64,000 bases of DNA, taken from positions 1,345,501 to 1,409,500 of the forward strand of contig NZ_CP025135.1 in the NCBI RefSeq assembly GCF_002833405.1, given 5' to 3'. Source of the DNA: Planococcus sp. MB-3u-03. GTDB taxonomy: Bacteria; Bacillota; Bacilli; Bacillales_A; Planococcaceae. Within the stretch, counting starts at the first letter, position 1; each line of letters starts with the position of its first letter. Below, in pieces: positions 47,356 to 57,491 of this stretch. Below the pieces are notes generated by a model. That model did not search any database and was not told the origin of the DNA. It worked only from the letters and a program-made list of their open reading frames with translations. Position numbers and translations under genes: made by a program.

Positions 47356-49104
47356 ATGGCGAAAGGCAAAATTTCTATCGTCGGTGGGGGCCTAGCTGGC
47401 CTAATGGCAGCGATCAAAGTTGCCGAAGCAGGAGCACCTGCCGATCTATTTTCCATCGTTCCAGTTAAACGGTCTCACTCTGTGTGCGCACAGGGCGGCA
47501 TTAACGGAGCGGTGAATACAAAAGGTGAAGGGGATTCCCCGGCAATTCACCTGGATGACACCGTTTACGGCGGTGACTTCCTAGCTAACCAAAAGCCGGT
47601 TAAAGCGATGGCCGATGCAGCACCTGGCATCATCCGCCTGCTTGACCGCATGGGCGTCATGTTCAACCGTACGCCTGAAGGACTTCTTGACTTCCGTCGT
47701 TTCGGCGGCACGATGCACCACAGAACGGCATTTGCCGGCGCGACAACTGGCCAGCAATTGCTATATGCACTAGATGAACAAGTCCGCCGCTATGAAGTCG
47801 CAGGCTTGATCACAAAATATGAAGGCTGGGAATTCCTTGGCCTCGTCATCGATGACGAAGGCGTTTCAAGAGGGATCACTGCACAGAACTTGACGACAAT
47901 GGAGATCAAATCGTTCCGTTCGGATGCTGTTATCATGGCAACCGGCGGACCAGGGATCATCTTCGGAAAATCCACGAACTCTGTTATCAACACAGGCTCT
48001 GCTGCATCGATCGTGTACCAGCAAGGCGCTTATTATGCGAACGGCGAATTCATCCAAATCCACCCGACAGCGATTCCTGGCGACGACAAGCTCCGCTTGA
48101 TGTCAGAATCTGCACGCGGTGAAGGCGGACGGATCTGGACGTATAAAGACGGCAAACCTTGGTACTTCCTGGAAGAAAAATACCCGGCTTACGGAAACTT
48201 GGTTCCTCGTGATATCGCGACACGCGAAATCTTCGATGTGTGCGTTAACCAAAAACTCGGCATCAACGGCGAGAACATGGTGTACTTGGACCTTTCCCAT
48301 AAAGATTCGAAAGAACTCGACATCAAACTGGGCGGCATCATCGAAATCTATGAGAAATTCACAGGCGACGATCCGCGTAAAGTTCCGATGAAGATCTTCC
48401 CGGCAGTCCACTATTCAATGGGCGGTCTATGGGTCGATGATCATCAGATGACGAATATCCCTGGCGTATTGGCAGCCGGCGAATGCGATTATTCCCAGCA
48501 CGGTGCGAACCGTCTCGGCGCAAACTCGCTTCTGTCAGCCATCTATGGCGGCATGGTCGCTGGACCGAATGCTCTTGAGTATGTCAAAGGCTTGGACGTC
48601 CTAGCTGAAGACCTGCCAAACGATATTTACGCGAAGCACGAAGCTGAAGAGCAGCGTAAATGGGATGAAATCCTGGCGCTTGACGGAACTGAAAATGCTT
48701 ACGTCCTGCACAAGGAACTAGGCGAATGGATGACGGACAACGTGACAGTCGTACGCTATAATGACCGCCTCGAAGAAACAGACCGTAAAATCCAGGAGCT
48801 TCTTGAACGCTTTAACCACATCAGCATGACGGATACACAACTTTGGAGCAACCAAGGGGCAATGTTTACCCGCCAGCTGAAAAATATGCTACATTTAGCA
48901 CGTGTCATCACTATCGGGGCGCTCAAACGCAACGAAAGCCGCGGCGCTCATTACAAACCGGAATTCCCGGAACGTAATGATGAGGAATTCCTGAAGACGA
49001 CTATGGCGAAATTCAACGGTTACGATGCGCCGATCTTCCATTATGAAGAAGTCGACACTGGCTTGATCCCGCCACGCAAACGCGATTATTCCGCGAAAGC
49101 ATAG
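47356..49104 (+). CDS. sdhA: Succinate dehydrogenase flavoprotein subunit
   Basis: Oxidises succinate to fumarate with covalently bound FAD, 582 residues. ATG 47356 follows SD AGAGGAGTG. Dinucleotide site IVGGGLAGLMAAIKVAEAG; the FAD-linking His lies in KRSHSVCAQGGINGA; catalytic region RFGGTMHHRTAFAG and IHPTAIPGDDKLRLMSE; FAD-domain end MGGLWVDDHQMTNIPGVLA and GECDYSQHGANRLGANSLL. Middle gene of sdhCAB. Confidence 0.96.
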   Translation: MAKGKISIVGGGLAGLMAAIKVAEAGAPADLFSIVPVKRSHSVCAQGGINGAVNTKGEGDSPAIHLDDTVYGGDFLANQKPVKAMADAAPGIIRLLDRMGVMFNRTPEGLLDFRRFGGTMHHRTAFAGATTGQQLLYALDEQVRRYEVAGLITKYEGWEFLGLVIDDEGVSRGITAQNLTTMEIKSFRSDAVIMATGGPGIIFGKSTNSVINTGSAASIVYQQGAYYANGEFIQIHPTAIPGDDKLRLMSESARGEGGRIWTYKDGKPWYFLEEKYPAYGNLVPRDIATREIFDVCVNQKLGINGENMVYLDLSHKDSKELDIKLGGIIEIYEKFTGDDPRKVPMKIFPAVHYSMGGLWVDDHQMTNIPGVLAAGECDYSQHGANRLGANSLLSAIYGGMVAGPNALEYVKGLDVLAEDLPNDIYAKHEAEEQRKWDEILALDGTENAYVLHKELGEWMTDNVTVVRYNDRLEETDRKIQELLERFNHISMTDTQLWSNQGAMFTRQLKNMLHLARVITIGALKRNESRGAHYKPEFPERNDEEFLKTTMAKFNGYDAPIFHYEEVDTGLIPPRKRDYSAKA

Positions 49105-49128
49105 CAATAAGAAGGGAGCTAATTTACC

Positions 49129-49899
49129 ATGGGTGAAGCAGCAAAAACGGTTATTTTCGAAATCGAACGACAGAACTCTACTGACGAAAGTTCGTACTGG
49201 GAAAAGTTCGAATTACCATATCGCGCCAACATGAACGTCATTTCCGCGTTGATGGAAATCCGACGCAACCCGGTCAACATGGACGGGAAGAAAACAACTC
49301 CAGTGAACTGGGACATGAACTGCCTTGAGGAAGTTTGTGGCGCATGTTCTATGGTCATCAACGGCAAAGCACGTCAGTCGTGTACAGCTCTTGTCGATCA
49401 GCTGGAGCAGCCGATCCGCCTTCAGCCGATGAGAACATTCCCGGTCGTCCGCGACTTGATCGTAGACCGCAGCCGCATGTTCGACTCACTGAAGAAAGTC
49501 AAAGCGTGGGTGCCGATCGACGGTACGCATGATCTTGGCGAAGGTCCACGTATGCCAGAGCGCAAACGCCAATGGGCTTATGAATTGTCTAAATGCATGA
49601 CGTGCGGCGTCTGCCTCGAGGCTTGCCCGAACGTCAACGACAAATCCGACTTTATCGGTGCGGCTCCGCTTTCTCAAGTCCGCTTGATGAACGCGCATCC
49701 AACAGGTGCCATGAACCGTGACGAGCGTTTGAACGCTATCATGGGCGAAGGCGGCCTTGCGGCTTGCGGTAACTCCCAAAACTGTGTGGAATCTTGCCCG
49801 AAAGGCATTCCTTTGACAACGTCCATCGCAGCTTTGAACCGCGACACGAACATCCAGATGTTCCGCAACTTCTTCGGAAGCGATCATATGGTCGACTAA
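49129..49899 (+). CDS. sdhB: Succinate dehydrogenase iron-sulfur subunit
   Basis: Electron relay of complex II, 256 residues. The N-terminal ferredoxin domain has CLEEVCGACSMVING and a later Cys for the [2Fe-2S] cluster. The C-terminal domain has CMTCGVCLEACPN, then CGNSQNCVESCPKGIPL for the [4Fe-4S] and [3Fe-4S] clusters. SD GAAGGGAG precedes ATG 49129. Last gene of the operon. Confidence 0.96.
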   Translation: MGEAAKTVIFEIERQNSTDESSYWEKFELPYRANMNVISALMEIRRNPVNMDGKKTTPVNWDMNCLEEVCGACSMVINGKARQSCTALVDQLEQPIRLQPMRTFPVVRDLIVDRSRMFDSLKKVKAWVPIDGTHDLGEGPRMPERKRQWAYELSKCMTCGVCLEACPNVNDKSDFIGAAPLSQVRLMNAHPTGAMNRDERLNAIMGEGGLAACGNSQNCVESCPKGIPLTTSIAALNRDTNIQMFRNFFGSDHMVD

Positions 49900-49906
49900 G
49901 AGTTAC

Positions 49907-49933
49907 ACTCCGCCTTTATGGCGGAGTTTTTTT
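49907..49933 (+). terminator. Terminator after sdhB
   Basis: ACTCCGCC (49907-49914), loop TTTAT, GGCGGAGT (49920-49927), then T6. Confidence 0.9.
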
Positions 49934-50030
49934 GTTTCAACTGAAAATCCTTAAGCTTGGCTGAAACAGATGTCCTTTGCGCCAGTTTTGCTATACTTAC
50001 AAAATGAGTAACGTATACAGGGGAACTGGA

Positions 50031-50496
50031 ATGAGAGCGTCTTACATAAACGATTTCAATGAATGGCAGAAAGGCTTTTCTTTTACGCGCCGGTTCATGT
50101 GCGCTTTTCCGAGACGGATATGTTTGCCACGTCAACAACACGGTGCCAATCGCTTATTTTGAATATGCACGGATCGAGTTCATGAAAGAAATGGGCTTGA
50201 TGCAAGGGTGGCTTTCACAAGGCAGTGACTTGATCCCGGTGGTGGCGGATATGCAGGTCGATTTCGTCCGCCAGGTATTCTTCGATGAACAATTGAGGAT
50301 TTACGTAAAAGTCGAGTCGATCGGAAGCTCTTCCGCAGACATTCATTATTGGGCGGTAAACGATAAGCAGGAAACTTGTTTTACCGGCAGGGGTGCTATC
50401 GTCCAGATTTCCAAAACAAGCGGCAAAGGCCATCCGTGGAGCGACGAGGAGAAGACGATGCTGCAAAGTGGAAATATGGCTTCTTCCGGCAAATGA
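50031..50496 (+). CDS. ysmA: Acyl-CoA thioesterase, 4-hydroxybenzoyl-CoA type (frameshifted)
   Basis: Hot-dog thioesterase of about 155 residues. ATG 50031 follows SD CAGGGGAAC. One T is missing near 50088 and one G near 50132; corrected, the N-terminus reads FYAPVHVRFSETDMFGHVNN, the family catalytic block with the essential Asp. YFEYARIEFMKEMGL and the C-terminal FTGRGAIVQIS are intact. Position after sdhB is as for B. subtilis ysmA. A possible promoter TATACTT lies at about 49992. Confidence 0.82.
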
Positions 50497-50570
50497 AGCC
50501 GTCCGTGTCATGCAAGAACGAAAGCGTCACGATGGAACAAATACCAGTAGCTAGGGAGTGAACCAAGTCC

Positions 50571-51016
50571 ATGACTGAAGACAACAAACCGCCGCCACGA
50601 CTTGGGCGTGTGGCATTTATGGAAAAGGAATTGCGTTATATCGGGAATCATCAAACAAAAGGCCGTGAAATCCTCAATTCGTATACCATCACGCCGCCCC
50701 AGTTCGTAGCGCTTCAATGGCTGTTCGAACATGGCGACATGACCATCGGCGACTTGTCGAACAAAATGTTTTGGCGTTCAGCACGACGACCGACCTGGTC
50801 GACCGGATGGAGAAGAACGATTTGGTCGTTCGCATCCGCGAAGAACAGGACCGCCGTGTGGTGCGCATCAAGCTATTGAAAGAAGGCGAGCGGATCATTG
50901 AGGAAGTCATCAAGAAGCGCCAGGATTATTTAGAAGCGGTACTGGAAGACTTCAGTGAAGAGGAAGTCGAGCAATTTTCAAGCTTGTTGGAGAAAATGCA
51001 CATCAACATGAAATAG
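50571..51016 (+). CDS. ysmB: MarR-family regulator (frameshifted)
   Basis: Winged-helix regulator of about 148 residues. N-terminal helix RLGRVAFMEKELRYIGNHQ, then ITPPQFVALQWLFEHGDMTI and the recognition helix AFSTTTDLVDRMEKNDLV after correcting indels near 50770; wing IREEQDRRVVRIKLLKEG. In B. subtilis gerE, a spore-coat regulator, lies between ysmA and ysmB; here the gap is only 74 bases, fitting a non-spore-former. It precedes racE by ten bases. Confidence 0.85.
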
Positions 51017-51026
51017 GAGCAGGGCT

Positions 51027-51827
51027 ATGACATTGAATGCGCCAATCGGAGTCATTGATTCGGGCGTCGGGGGTTGACCGTCGCCAAGGAAATCATGAAA
51101 CTTTTGCCTAATGAAAAATTATTTATATCGGTGACAATGCACGGTGCCCGTATGGCCCACGTCCGCTCGCGGAAGTTCGGCGCTACATGGCAAATGGCAG
51201 AAGCGCTTGTGAAAATGAATATTAAAATGCTGGTCATCGCCTGCAATACGGCAACAGCGGCAGCGCTCAATTCCTTGCAGAAAAATTGCCGATCCCAGTT
51301 ATCGGAGTTATTTTCCGGGTGCCCGCGCTGCCATCAAATCGTCTTCGACGAAGAAAATTGCGGTGCTCGGCACATCCGGAACCGTCAAGAGCGGGGCTTA
51401 CGAAAAGCCATCAAGTCGCTCGTTTCAGCTTCTGACGTTGTCCAATTGGCATGCCCACGGTTTGTGCCGCTCGTGGAAAGTGATGAGTATGAAGGGATTT
51501 CGCCAGCCGCATGGTGGCAGAAACGTTATCGGCGTTCAAATCGAAGGAATTCGATACCGCCATCCTCGGATGCACCCATTACCCGCTATTGCAGGGCTTT
51601 ATCGAGCAAGAACTTGGCAGCACCGTGACGGTTCTGTCGTCAGCTGAGGAAACGGCCAAAGATGTCTCTCGCCACTTAAGCTACCAGGACAAATTTGCGG
51701 ATCGCCGCAAACCGCCCGTCCATCAATTTTATACATCCGGTTCGACGGAGATTTTCCGCACGATCATCAAAAATGGCTTGCCATCGAAGATCCATGCATC
51801 CGTTCGATCCAGTTCCCGAAAACCTGA
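51027..51827 (+). CDS. racE: Glutamate racemase (several frameshifts)
   Basis: Makes D-glutamate for peptidoglycan. About 267 residues. Read across some six indels: APIGVIDSGVGGLTVAKEI, catalytic Cys in LVIACNTATAAALN, AVLGTSGTVKSGAYEKAI, second Cys in TAILGCTHYPLLQGFIEQ and the C-terminal FYTSGSTEIFRTI. ATG 51027 follows SD TAGGAGCAGGG. An essential gene with this many breaks in 800 bases must reflect sequence errors. Its product may also feed the ATP-grasp ligase encoded at 5524 if that enzyme adds D-Glu bridges. Confidence 0.9.
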
Positions 51828-51900
51828 CGGCATAGCCGCCGGTTTTTGTCGTCAAGGCAGAATTATGGTAAGATTTTTGAGTACATGAGGAGGATTCAAT

Positions 51901-52650
51901 ATGATGAGAATTGATAATAGACAAGCAGATGAACTGCGCCCGGTGGAAGTAGAGACGGATTATTTGATCCATCCAGAAGGATCGGTCCTGATTACGGTCG
52001 GCCAGACGAAAGTGATCTGCACAGCGACAATCGAGCCGCGTGTCCCAAGCTTTTTGAGAGGCCAGGGCAAAGGCTGGGTAACTGCGGAATATTCCATGTT
52101 GCCACGCGCGACAGGTAGCCGTAACCAACGCGAAGCAACGCGCGGCAAACTTGGCGGGCGCACGATGGAAATCCAGCGCCTGATCGGCCGTTCCTTGCGC
52201 GCTGTCGTCGATCTCGAGAAAATCGGCGAACGTACACTGTGGATCGATTGCGACGTCATCCAGGCGGACGGAGGGACGCGTACAGCGTCCATCACCGGAG
52301 CTTTTATCGCCATGACCATCGCACTCGGCAAATTAGACGTGCCGGTATTCCCAGTGACGGATTATTTGGCTGCAACAAGTGTCGGCATCAATAACAGCAA
52401 GCAAGCCATCCTGGACTTGAACTATGAAGAGGATTCAACGGCAGCGGTCGATATGAACCTGGTCATGACAGGATCCGGCGAATTCGTCGAAATGCAAGGC
52501 ACCGGCGAAGAAGCGACATTCAGCCGCAAGGAATTGAACGAAATGCTCGACCTCGGAGAAGCGGGGATCCAGCAATTGATCAAAATCCAACAACAAGCGA
52601 TCGGCGAATTGTCGTCGCGGATCGGCGAAAAGGTGGAATCTGCCCTATGA
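51901..52650 (+). CDS. rph: Ribonuclease PH
   Basis: Phosphorolytic trimming of tRNA 3' ends, 249 residues. Family blocks: [33 protein letters not shown], catalytic-region [20 protein letters not shown] and the conserved [22 protein letters not shown] 51901 follows SD GAGGAGG. Its last codon overlaps the start of the next gene (ATGA), as in B. subtilis rph-ysnA. Confidence 0.96.
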   Translation: MMRIDNRQADELRPVEVETDYLIHPEGSVLITVGQTKVICTATIEPRVPSFLRGQGKGWVTAEYSMLPRATGSRNQREATRGKLGGRTMEIQRLIGRSLRAVVDLEKIGERTLWIDCDVIQADGGTRTASITGAFIAMTIALGKLDVPVFPVTDYLAATSVGINNSKQAILDLNYEEDSTAAVDMNLVMTGSGEFVEMQGTGEEATFSRKELNEMLDLGEAGIQQLIKIQQQAIGELSSRIGEKVESAL

Positions 52651-53243
52651 AAAAAATCGTCATTGCGACACAGAATAAAGGAAAAGCCAAAGACTTTGAA
52701 ACTTTGTTGTCTCCTCTAGGTTATGAAGTATTGACCTTGAGAGATGTGGCACAAGACCTGGACATCGAAGAAACCGGCACGACATTCGAAGCCAACGCCA
52801 TCCTGAAAGCGGAAGGTGTTGCCAAAGAACTCGGCATCCCGGTGATTGCCGACGACAGCGGCCTCGAGATCGATGCATTGGATGGAGAGCCGGGTGTCTA
52901 TTCCGCCCGCTATGCGGGTGGCGAAAAGAGCGATGACGCCAATATCGATAAAGTGCTGGAGAAATTGTCCGGCGTACCTGACGGCGAGCGCACCGCGCGA
53001 TTCCGCTGCGTCCTGGCAGTTGCGGCGCCGGGTAAAGAAACTCAAACCTTCTCCGGATCATGTGAAGGCGAAATCTTGCGTTTGCGCAGAGGCGACAACG
53101 GCTTCGGCTACGACCCGATCTTCTACGTTCCTGCCCAGGAGCGTGCCATGGCGGAACTTGAACCCGAAGAAAAAGCGGCCATCTCCCACCGCGGCCAAGC
53201 ATTACGCGAGCTCAGCGAAGCGATGCCAGAGTGGCTGAAATAA
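52647..53243 (+). CDS. ysnA: XTP/dITP diphosphatase (RdgB/HAM1 family)
   Basis: House-cleaning enzyme that hydrolyses deaminated purine nucleotides, 198 residues. [16 protein letters not shown] (substrate pocket), [16 protein letters not shown] (metal-binding Glu), [15 protein letters not shown] and YDPIFYVP followed by ISHRGQAL are the full motif set. ATG overlaps the rph stop. Last core gene before the tRNA and the integrated element. Confidence 0.95.
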   Translation: MKKIVIATQNKGKAKDFETLLSPLGYEVLTLRDVAQDLDIEETGTTFEANAILKAEGVAKELGIPVIADDSGLEIDALDGEPGVYSARYAGGEKSDDANIDKVLEKLSGVPDGERTARFRCVLAVAAPGKETQTFSGSCEGEILRLRRGDNGFGYDPIFYVPAQERAMAELEPEEKAAISHRGQALRELSEAMPEWLK

Positions 53244-53270
53244 GAATTTAGATATTTTTTTGAAATAGCA

Positions 53271-53299
53271 TTGACTTTTCCTCTGATGATTTCTATAAT
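53271..53299 (+). promoter_or_regulatory. tRNA-Arg promoter
   Basis: TTGACT (53271-53276), 17-base spacer, TATAAT (53294-53299), about 28 bases before the mature tRNA start. Confidence 0.85.
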
Positions 53300-53327
53300 T
53301 AAAATTGTCTTTCGTGAGGAAAGTCAT

Positions 53328-53401
<74 letters not shown>

Positions 53402-53560
53402 TAAAAGAAATGCTGACTAAGCATTGCTGTGATAGGGTTTTGAAGCATGTAGGGAATAGAACGGGGATACGAACCTTATAGTAATATCCCTGTTTTCGAC
53501 CTACTCACCAAACACAGACCGGAATTATCTTCTAATCAAAATTGATTAGGAGGTTTTTTT
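53402..53560 (+). promoter_or_regulatory. Left-end region of the element: inverted repeats before integrase
   Basis: Three inverted repeats lie between the tRNA and the integrase: AATGCT/AGCATT (53409-53425); ACGGGGATA (53461-53469) with TATCCCTGT (53485-53493, one G-T pair); and CTAATCA-AAAT-TGATTAG (53532-53549), whose 3' arm overlaps the integrase SD AGGAGG (53548-53553) and is followed by T7. They may be recombinase or excisionase sites and a control hairpin (inference). Confidence 0.5.
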
Positions 53561-54529
53561 ATGTCTAAAAGAAGTGGTGCATTTGATGTACAAGTGGATG
53601 TTAGCAAGTTAATACGTAACAATAGGCAGGGGCAAAGCAGCAAGAATGGCTCTGTGACACTTGAGAAAGCAATGGAGGTAATAGTTAAGCAAATGCAAGT
53701 GAGCGGCTTTAGAGAACGTACGATGAAGGATTACCAGCTGCACTGGCGTCACTTTGAAAAAGTCACTGGAACTACTTATTTAAATGAGATAGCAGCAGAT
53801 ACTATTTATATATGGCTTGAGTCAATGTCAGTAACCAATCAAACGAAACTCACTCGTTTGAAGTGTTTAAAGGCTATTCTAACGAAATGTTTCGACAATG
53901 GATGGATAGAACAGAAGTTTTGGAAAACAATTAGTATCAAGGTTGATAAAAACGTCAAAAAAGGGGCTACAAGCGATGATATAGAAATTCTGTTGTCTCT
54001 GCTTGATTTGAACTCTTTCGTCGGTCTACGAGACGCTGTAGCTATAATAACGCTATATAAGACTGGCATAAGAATTAACACACTAGGACAGTTGGAAGAG
54101 AAGCATATTGATTTCGATAACTTAACTTTAAATATTGATGGTTCTATCTTGAAAACCATAAGCTACTACAGTTACCAATTGACAAACAGATGGCAGATTT
54201 ATTTAAAGTTTTGATTAGTCATAATGAGAAAGTAAGAAGGAGGTTTAGTAAAACAAATAGGTTTCTATTTGTTAGTCAAAAAGGCACATCTCTTAATACA
54301 AAGTCTACAAACAATGCAATTTCTAAAAGATTGCACAAATACAGTCAGGAATTTTGTTTGGAGAATGTTAATCCACATGCTATAGAAGGGGTTCGCTAAA
54401 ATCTACTCGATAAGGGGCAGATATTGCTTTTTAATTAGTAAGGCTCTTTCGCATTGAATTTAGCAGTTACGACCCTGTATTTAGATTTAGATATTGAGGA
54501 AGTATCGAAAAATTAAGGGATTTTTATAA
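53561..54529 (+). CDS. Tyrosine recombinase (integrase), frameshifted in C-terminal half
   Basis: Site-specific recombinase, about 320 residues after correction, presumably integrating the element at tRNA-Arg. Core-binding SAM-like domain at about 30-125 (GFRERTMKDYQLHWRHFEKV). Catalytic residues: Arg in LYKTGIRINTLGQLEEKHI, His-x-x-Arg as NPHAIRRGFAK after one base is restored near 54384, second His in LSHSNLAVTTLYL, which also carries the nucleophilic Tyr. Indels also near 54152, 54400 and 54445. ATG 53561 follows SD AGGAGG. The end (about 54529) is approximate because of a T-run. AT-rich unlike the core. Confidence 0.85.
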
Positions 54530-54827
54530 AACGAGTTGTAAGATTCTTAGCATCTTGAAGTTTCAAATTTGAGTTAAAAGAGTAACAAACAAAGGAATGG
54601 AAGTATAAAGATTACTTTCAAGAAAGAAACTATAAAAGACTAGAAAATCTGACTCCTTTTGGGGTTGGATTTTTATTTTGACTGAAGCTTTCAAGTAAAA
54701 ATAACAATTTGAAAAAGTTAGAGTTAGGTAGTGAACATTTTGACTCATTAAATGAGGTATGTTATATTTTATTCAACCTCATACTAAAGGTCTTTGAGGT
54801 GAGTATGAAAAAGGAGATGAAGAATCA
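54530..54827 (+). other. Noncoding gap downstream of integrase
   Basis: About 300 AT-rich bases. An imperfect hairpin near 54645-54675 (AAAATCTGACTCC...GGGGTTGGATTTT) could terminate the integrase transcript. No gene can be supported. Confidence 0.4.
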
Positions 54828-55208
54828 ATGAAGGGTTTAGAATATATCAAAAGAATTTAAAATGGACTACAAAGAAATTGCAAGGAATCTTGGTGTAACT
54901 CCGTCAACACTTAATGATTGGGTCAATAAAACAAGAAGATTCCAGACAAACGACTAGACCAGCTAGAGAATCTATTTTCTTGCCCTAAAATTATTTTCAA
55001 AAGGAATTAAATTTCGAAGAAATGACAGAAATACGAATGCAATACATCAAAAGTATTTCAGAGAAGCAATCTGAACTTCCGTCTAATGAAAGTCGGAAAA
55101 TAGAAGGTTACTACATAAAAGAAAGTTATGAAGATGAGATAGAATTTCTAAAGAGTTTACTAAAAGAAAGAAAAACAAAATGACATTAGAAAATTGTCGA
55201 ATCTCTAA
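54828..55208 (+). CDS. HTH regulator of the element (frameshifted)
   Basis: Small DNA-binding protein of about 126 residues. ATG 54828 follows SD AAAAGGAGATG. After restoring bases near 54856, 54940 and 54985, the product has a helix-turn-helix MDYKEIARNLGVTPSTLNDW followed by VNKTRKIPDKRLDQLENLF, then a charged helical tail ending LEKLSNL. The layout is that of XRE/Cro-like proteins next to integrases. Likely controls element genes; target unknown. Its TAA overlaps the ATG of the next frame. Confidence 0.65.
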
Positions 55209-55467
55209 TGTCTAATGAATCAGTCTTTAATTTCGAGGAATTAGAAAATTATGAAATCAATAAAACCCCTTGCTGACAGATTCATCAGACACAGAAACAT
55301 TGAGTAAAGTAATGAGAATTATGACTAACGAAAGCCTAGCAAATAAATTTAAAGTTATCGTCTATATACTAAGTATTGACGAAGAATTGGGAGGTCTTCC
55401 TTTAACAGCAATATCGGAAGACTATAAAGGTTTAGCTGATGGATTTATACAACTACTAGAAAAATAA
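55208..55467 (+). CDS. Hypothetical protein of the element (one frameshift)
   Basis: About 86 residues starting MSNESVFNFEELENYEINKT. One C is missing in the run at about 55267, after which the frame is open to 55467 with LLTDSSDTETLSKVMRIMTN and ILSIDEELGGLPLTAISEDY. Acidic, soluble, no family recognised. It starts inside the stop of the HTH gene (TAATG) and lies 19 bases before the primase-like gene, so it is probably co-transcribed with both. Confidence 0.5.
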
Positions 55468-55485
55468 AAATAAGGAAGGATAAAG

Positions 55486-57350
55486 ATGAAGTTAATGTTA
55501 GACGTAAAAGAGTTTATGAAGAAACCAGAAGGGGAGAAGTAGGAAATATCAATAACAGGATAATCAAATATCCTGTAGATATTTCACCAAAAAATTAGCA
55601 AAGAATATAGCTAAAGGGAAGGCATTTACCCCGGCGTATTTTCAAGAAAATGAAGGGGCAGTGAAGAGGCAAAAGTCTTACTGGCATTCCCAGCAGGTAG
55701 TGGCATTAGATTTTGATGAAGGAGTAACATTAGAAGAAGCAGTTAATTTATTTTCTGACAAAGCTGTATTCATCTACAAAACCTTTCGCATACAGCACAT
55801 CGACATAAGTTTAGAGTAGTATTTGCTTTGGATAAGCCTACATACAGTATTGAAGCACTAGAAAATTACTGAATCGGTTACTTGTTGCTTATCCGGCAGC
55901 AGACAAACAGTGCAAAGATTCCACCAGATTGTTTTATGGTGGAACAGAGATTATAGAGTTTAATTACAACAATCGGATTAAGGTAACAGATTTTAATGAT
56001 AGGGTTTCTGGCAGGACAAAAGAGGGTGAACTAATATATCCTGTCAAAACCTCAAACAATCAAAACAGCCCTAATACCAAAAGCCGATTCAAAATCATAT
56101 AGTAACAAGAACAAAGCCAAAACATAGAATTGATTAGACAAAAGAATCTCAATGAATTACATAGAAGAATTAACGCAGAACCAAGAGAAGTGAATAACAA
56201 CTTTGAAATGATGGACTATCTAAAGCAACAAGATTTACGTCTTTTCTAGGCATTGAACATAGCGGAAGTTTTATCGATGTATTTCACGATGAATCAAAGC
56301 CGAGTGCGGGAATATTTCTGTCAAGTAAAGATAACGGTCACCAACTATATAAGTGCCACTCAGACTCCCACCCTTATGTAGGGACTATATTCCATATTGC
56401 GCAGTCCTTGCTAGGCTGTTCCATGGGGAAACTAGAAATTTCTTGATGAAAGTATATCGAGTTAATTTGGTAGAGAATGAAACACAGCAAAAGTTGCGAA
56501 TAGAAATCGATTGTTATAAAGAGCTGTTGCAGTCTGAAGACTTAGAGGAATTATATCCGAATTTTATAAACTATTTTCGAGATACAATTATTTCTCGGAT
56601 TTGTATGTAATATTGGATTTAGTAAAAGAACATCTTCCTGCTGGAGATGACCCTAGATTGCTATTTCATCATTCGCTTGAAACCATAGCTAAGAAATTAG
56701 GGAGAAGTACCAGTTCTACACATACGAGAATTAATATTTTGCATTCTTTAAGTTAGTTACAAAGCTTGAATCACATGAAGTGCCACCCCAATTATTGGAA
56801 ATACAGCAGGCGAGCAAGCAAAGAAAAGACATAAATATAGAAATTCCACTTATGAACTGCCACTCCATAATTATGATTTCTTTAGCGAACTGGAGAAGAT
56901 GAGCATCATTTGGCTGGAAAAAGGTTGTACAACAAATTCAATGAACTATGAAGGCGTTTTAAGGAATTTTGGTTTAGAAGAAGCAGACAGAACTTTCCCC
57001 AAGATAAAGGTCGGAACATTACTAAATTGGGTGAACACGTAACAAAGATTATCACCATGTCTACTATGCAGTTAATTGAAAAGTATGGCTTTACTACAGA
57101 ACAAGAAATTCTTGATACAGTGCAACTATACTTCAAGGGACAAAATAAATTTAAGAAAAAGCAATTTAAGATTTGCATGGGTGAAATGATAGAAGGATAC
57201 GACCTTGAAAGGATTCGTTTGAACAAAGGCTTAAAGATAGAATTAGATATTGATAGCAAGGGATTCAGTTATATAATCCGTCAAAAGAAGTACGTAGAAG
57301 AAGGAAAGGAAACACCAAGAAGTTTAAATTATTCTGAAATTTTGGATTAA
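55486..57350 (+). CDS. Primase-like replication protein, reconstructed across many frameshifts
   Basis: Reading across at least ten single-base indels gives one continuous product of about 620 residues from ATG 55486 (SD AAGGAAGGATAA) to TAA 57350. N-terminal part (about 1-200) resembles the archaeo-eukaryotic primase (AEP) superfamily: QVVALDFDEGV (DxD motif), HTAHRHKFRVVFALDKP (His motif) and CKDSTRLFYGGTEIIEFN (third motif). The middle (about 270-340) has a CHC2-like zinc-finger pattern: HDESKPSAGIF then YKCHSDSHPYVGTIFHIAQ. A C-terminal HTH-like segment is AKKLGRSTSSTHTRIN, followed by a helical region. It probably primes replication of the element. Family assignment is by eye; a relaxase or phage helicase-primase is an alternative. 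Confidence 0.6.
56002..56069 (+). repeat. 68-base direct repeat, copy 1 (inside the primase-like gene)
   Basis: Starts GGGTTTCTGGCAGGACAAA and ends AACAGC. It is coding here (product RVSGRTKEGELIYPVKTSNN). A near copy lies at 58129-58195 outside any gene. CAGGA and TCCTG within it form an inverted pair. Confidence 0.85.
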
Positions 57351-57491
57351 CTTTAGGTGAAACATAAAACATAAAAACGTAAATTTAATCGAGAATTTCA
57401 AACGTTAATGAATGAAAATTAAGATTAAATATGAAAGGAAAATAAAGTAGTAAGAGGTATGTATATCTTTACTTAAAATAAGGAAGGAAAA

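Noticed and set aside
51027..51827. racE, polA, icd, dnaI and thrS as true pseudogenes
   Set aside because: These are essential or core genes, the lesions are single-base and mostly homopolymer changes, and they cluster in patches, which fits sequence error.
54563..54748. Minus-strand 61-codon frame after the integrase
   Set aside because: AT-rich, hydrophobic by composition, no SD; more likely chance.
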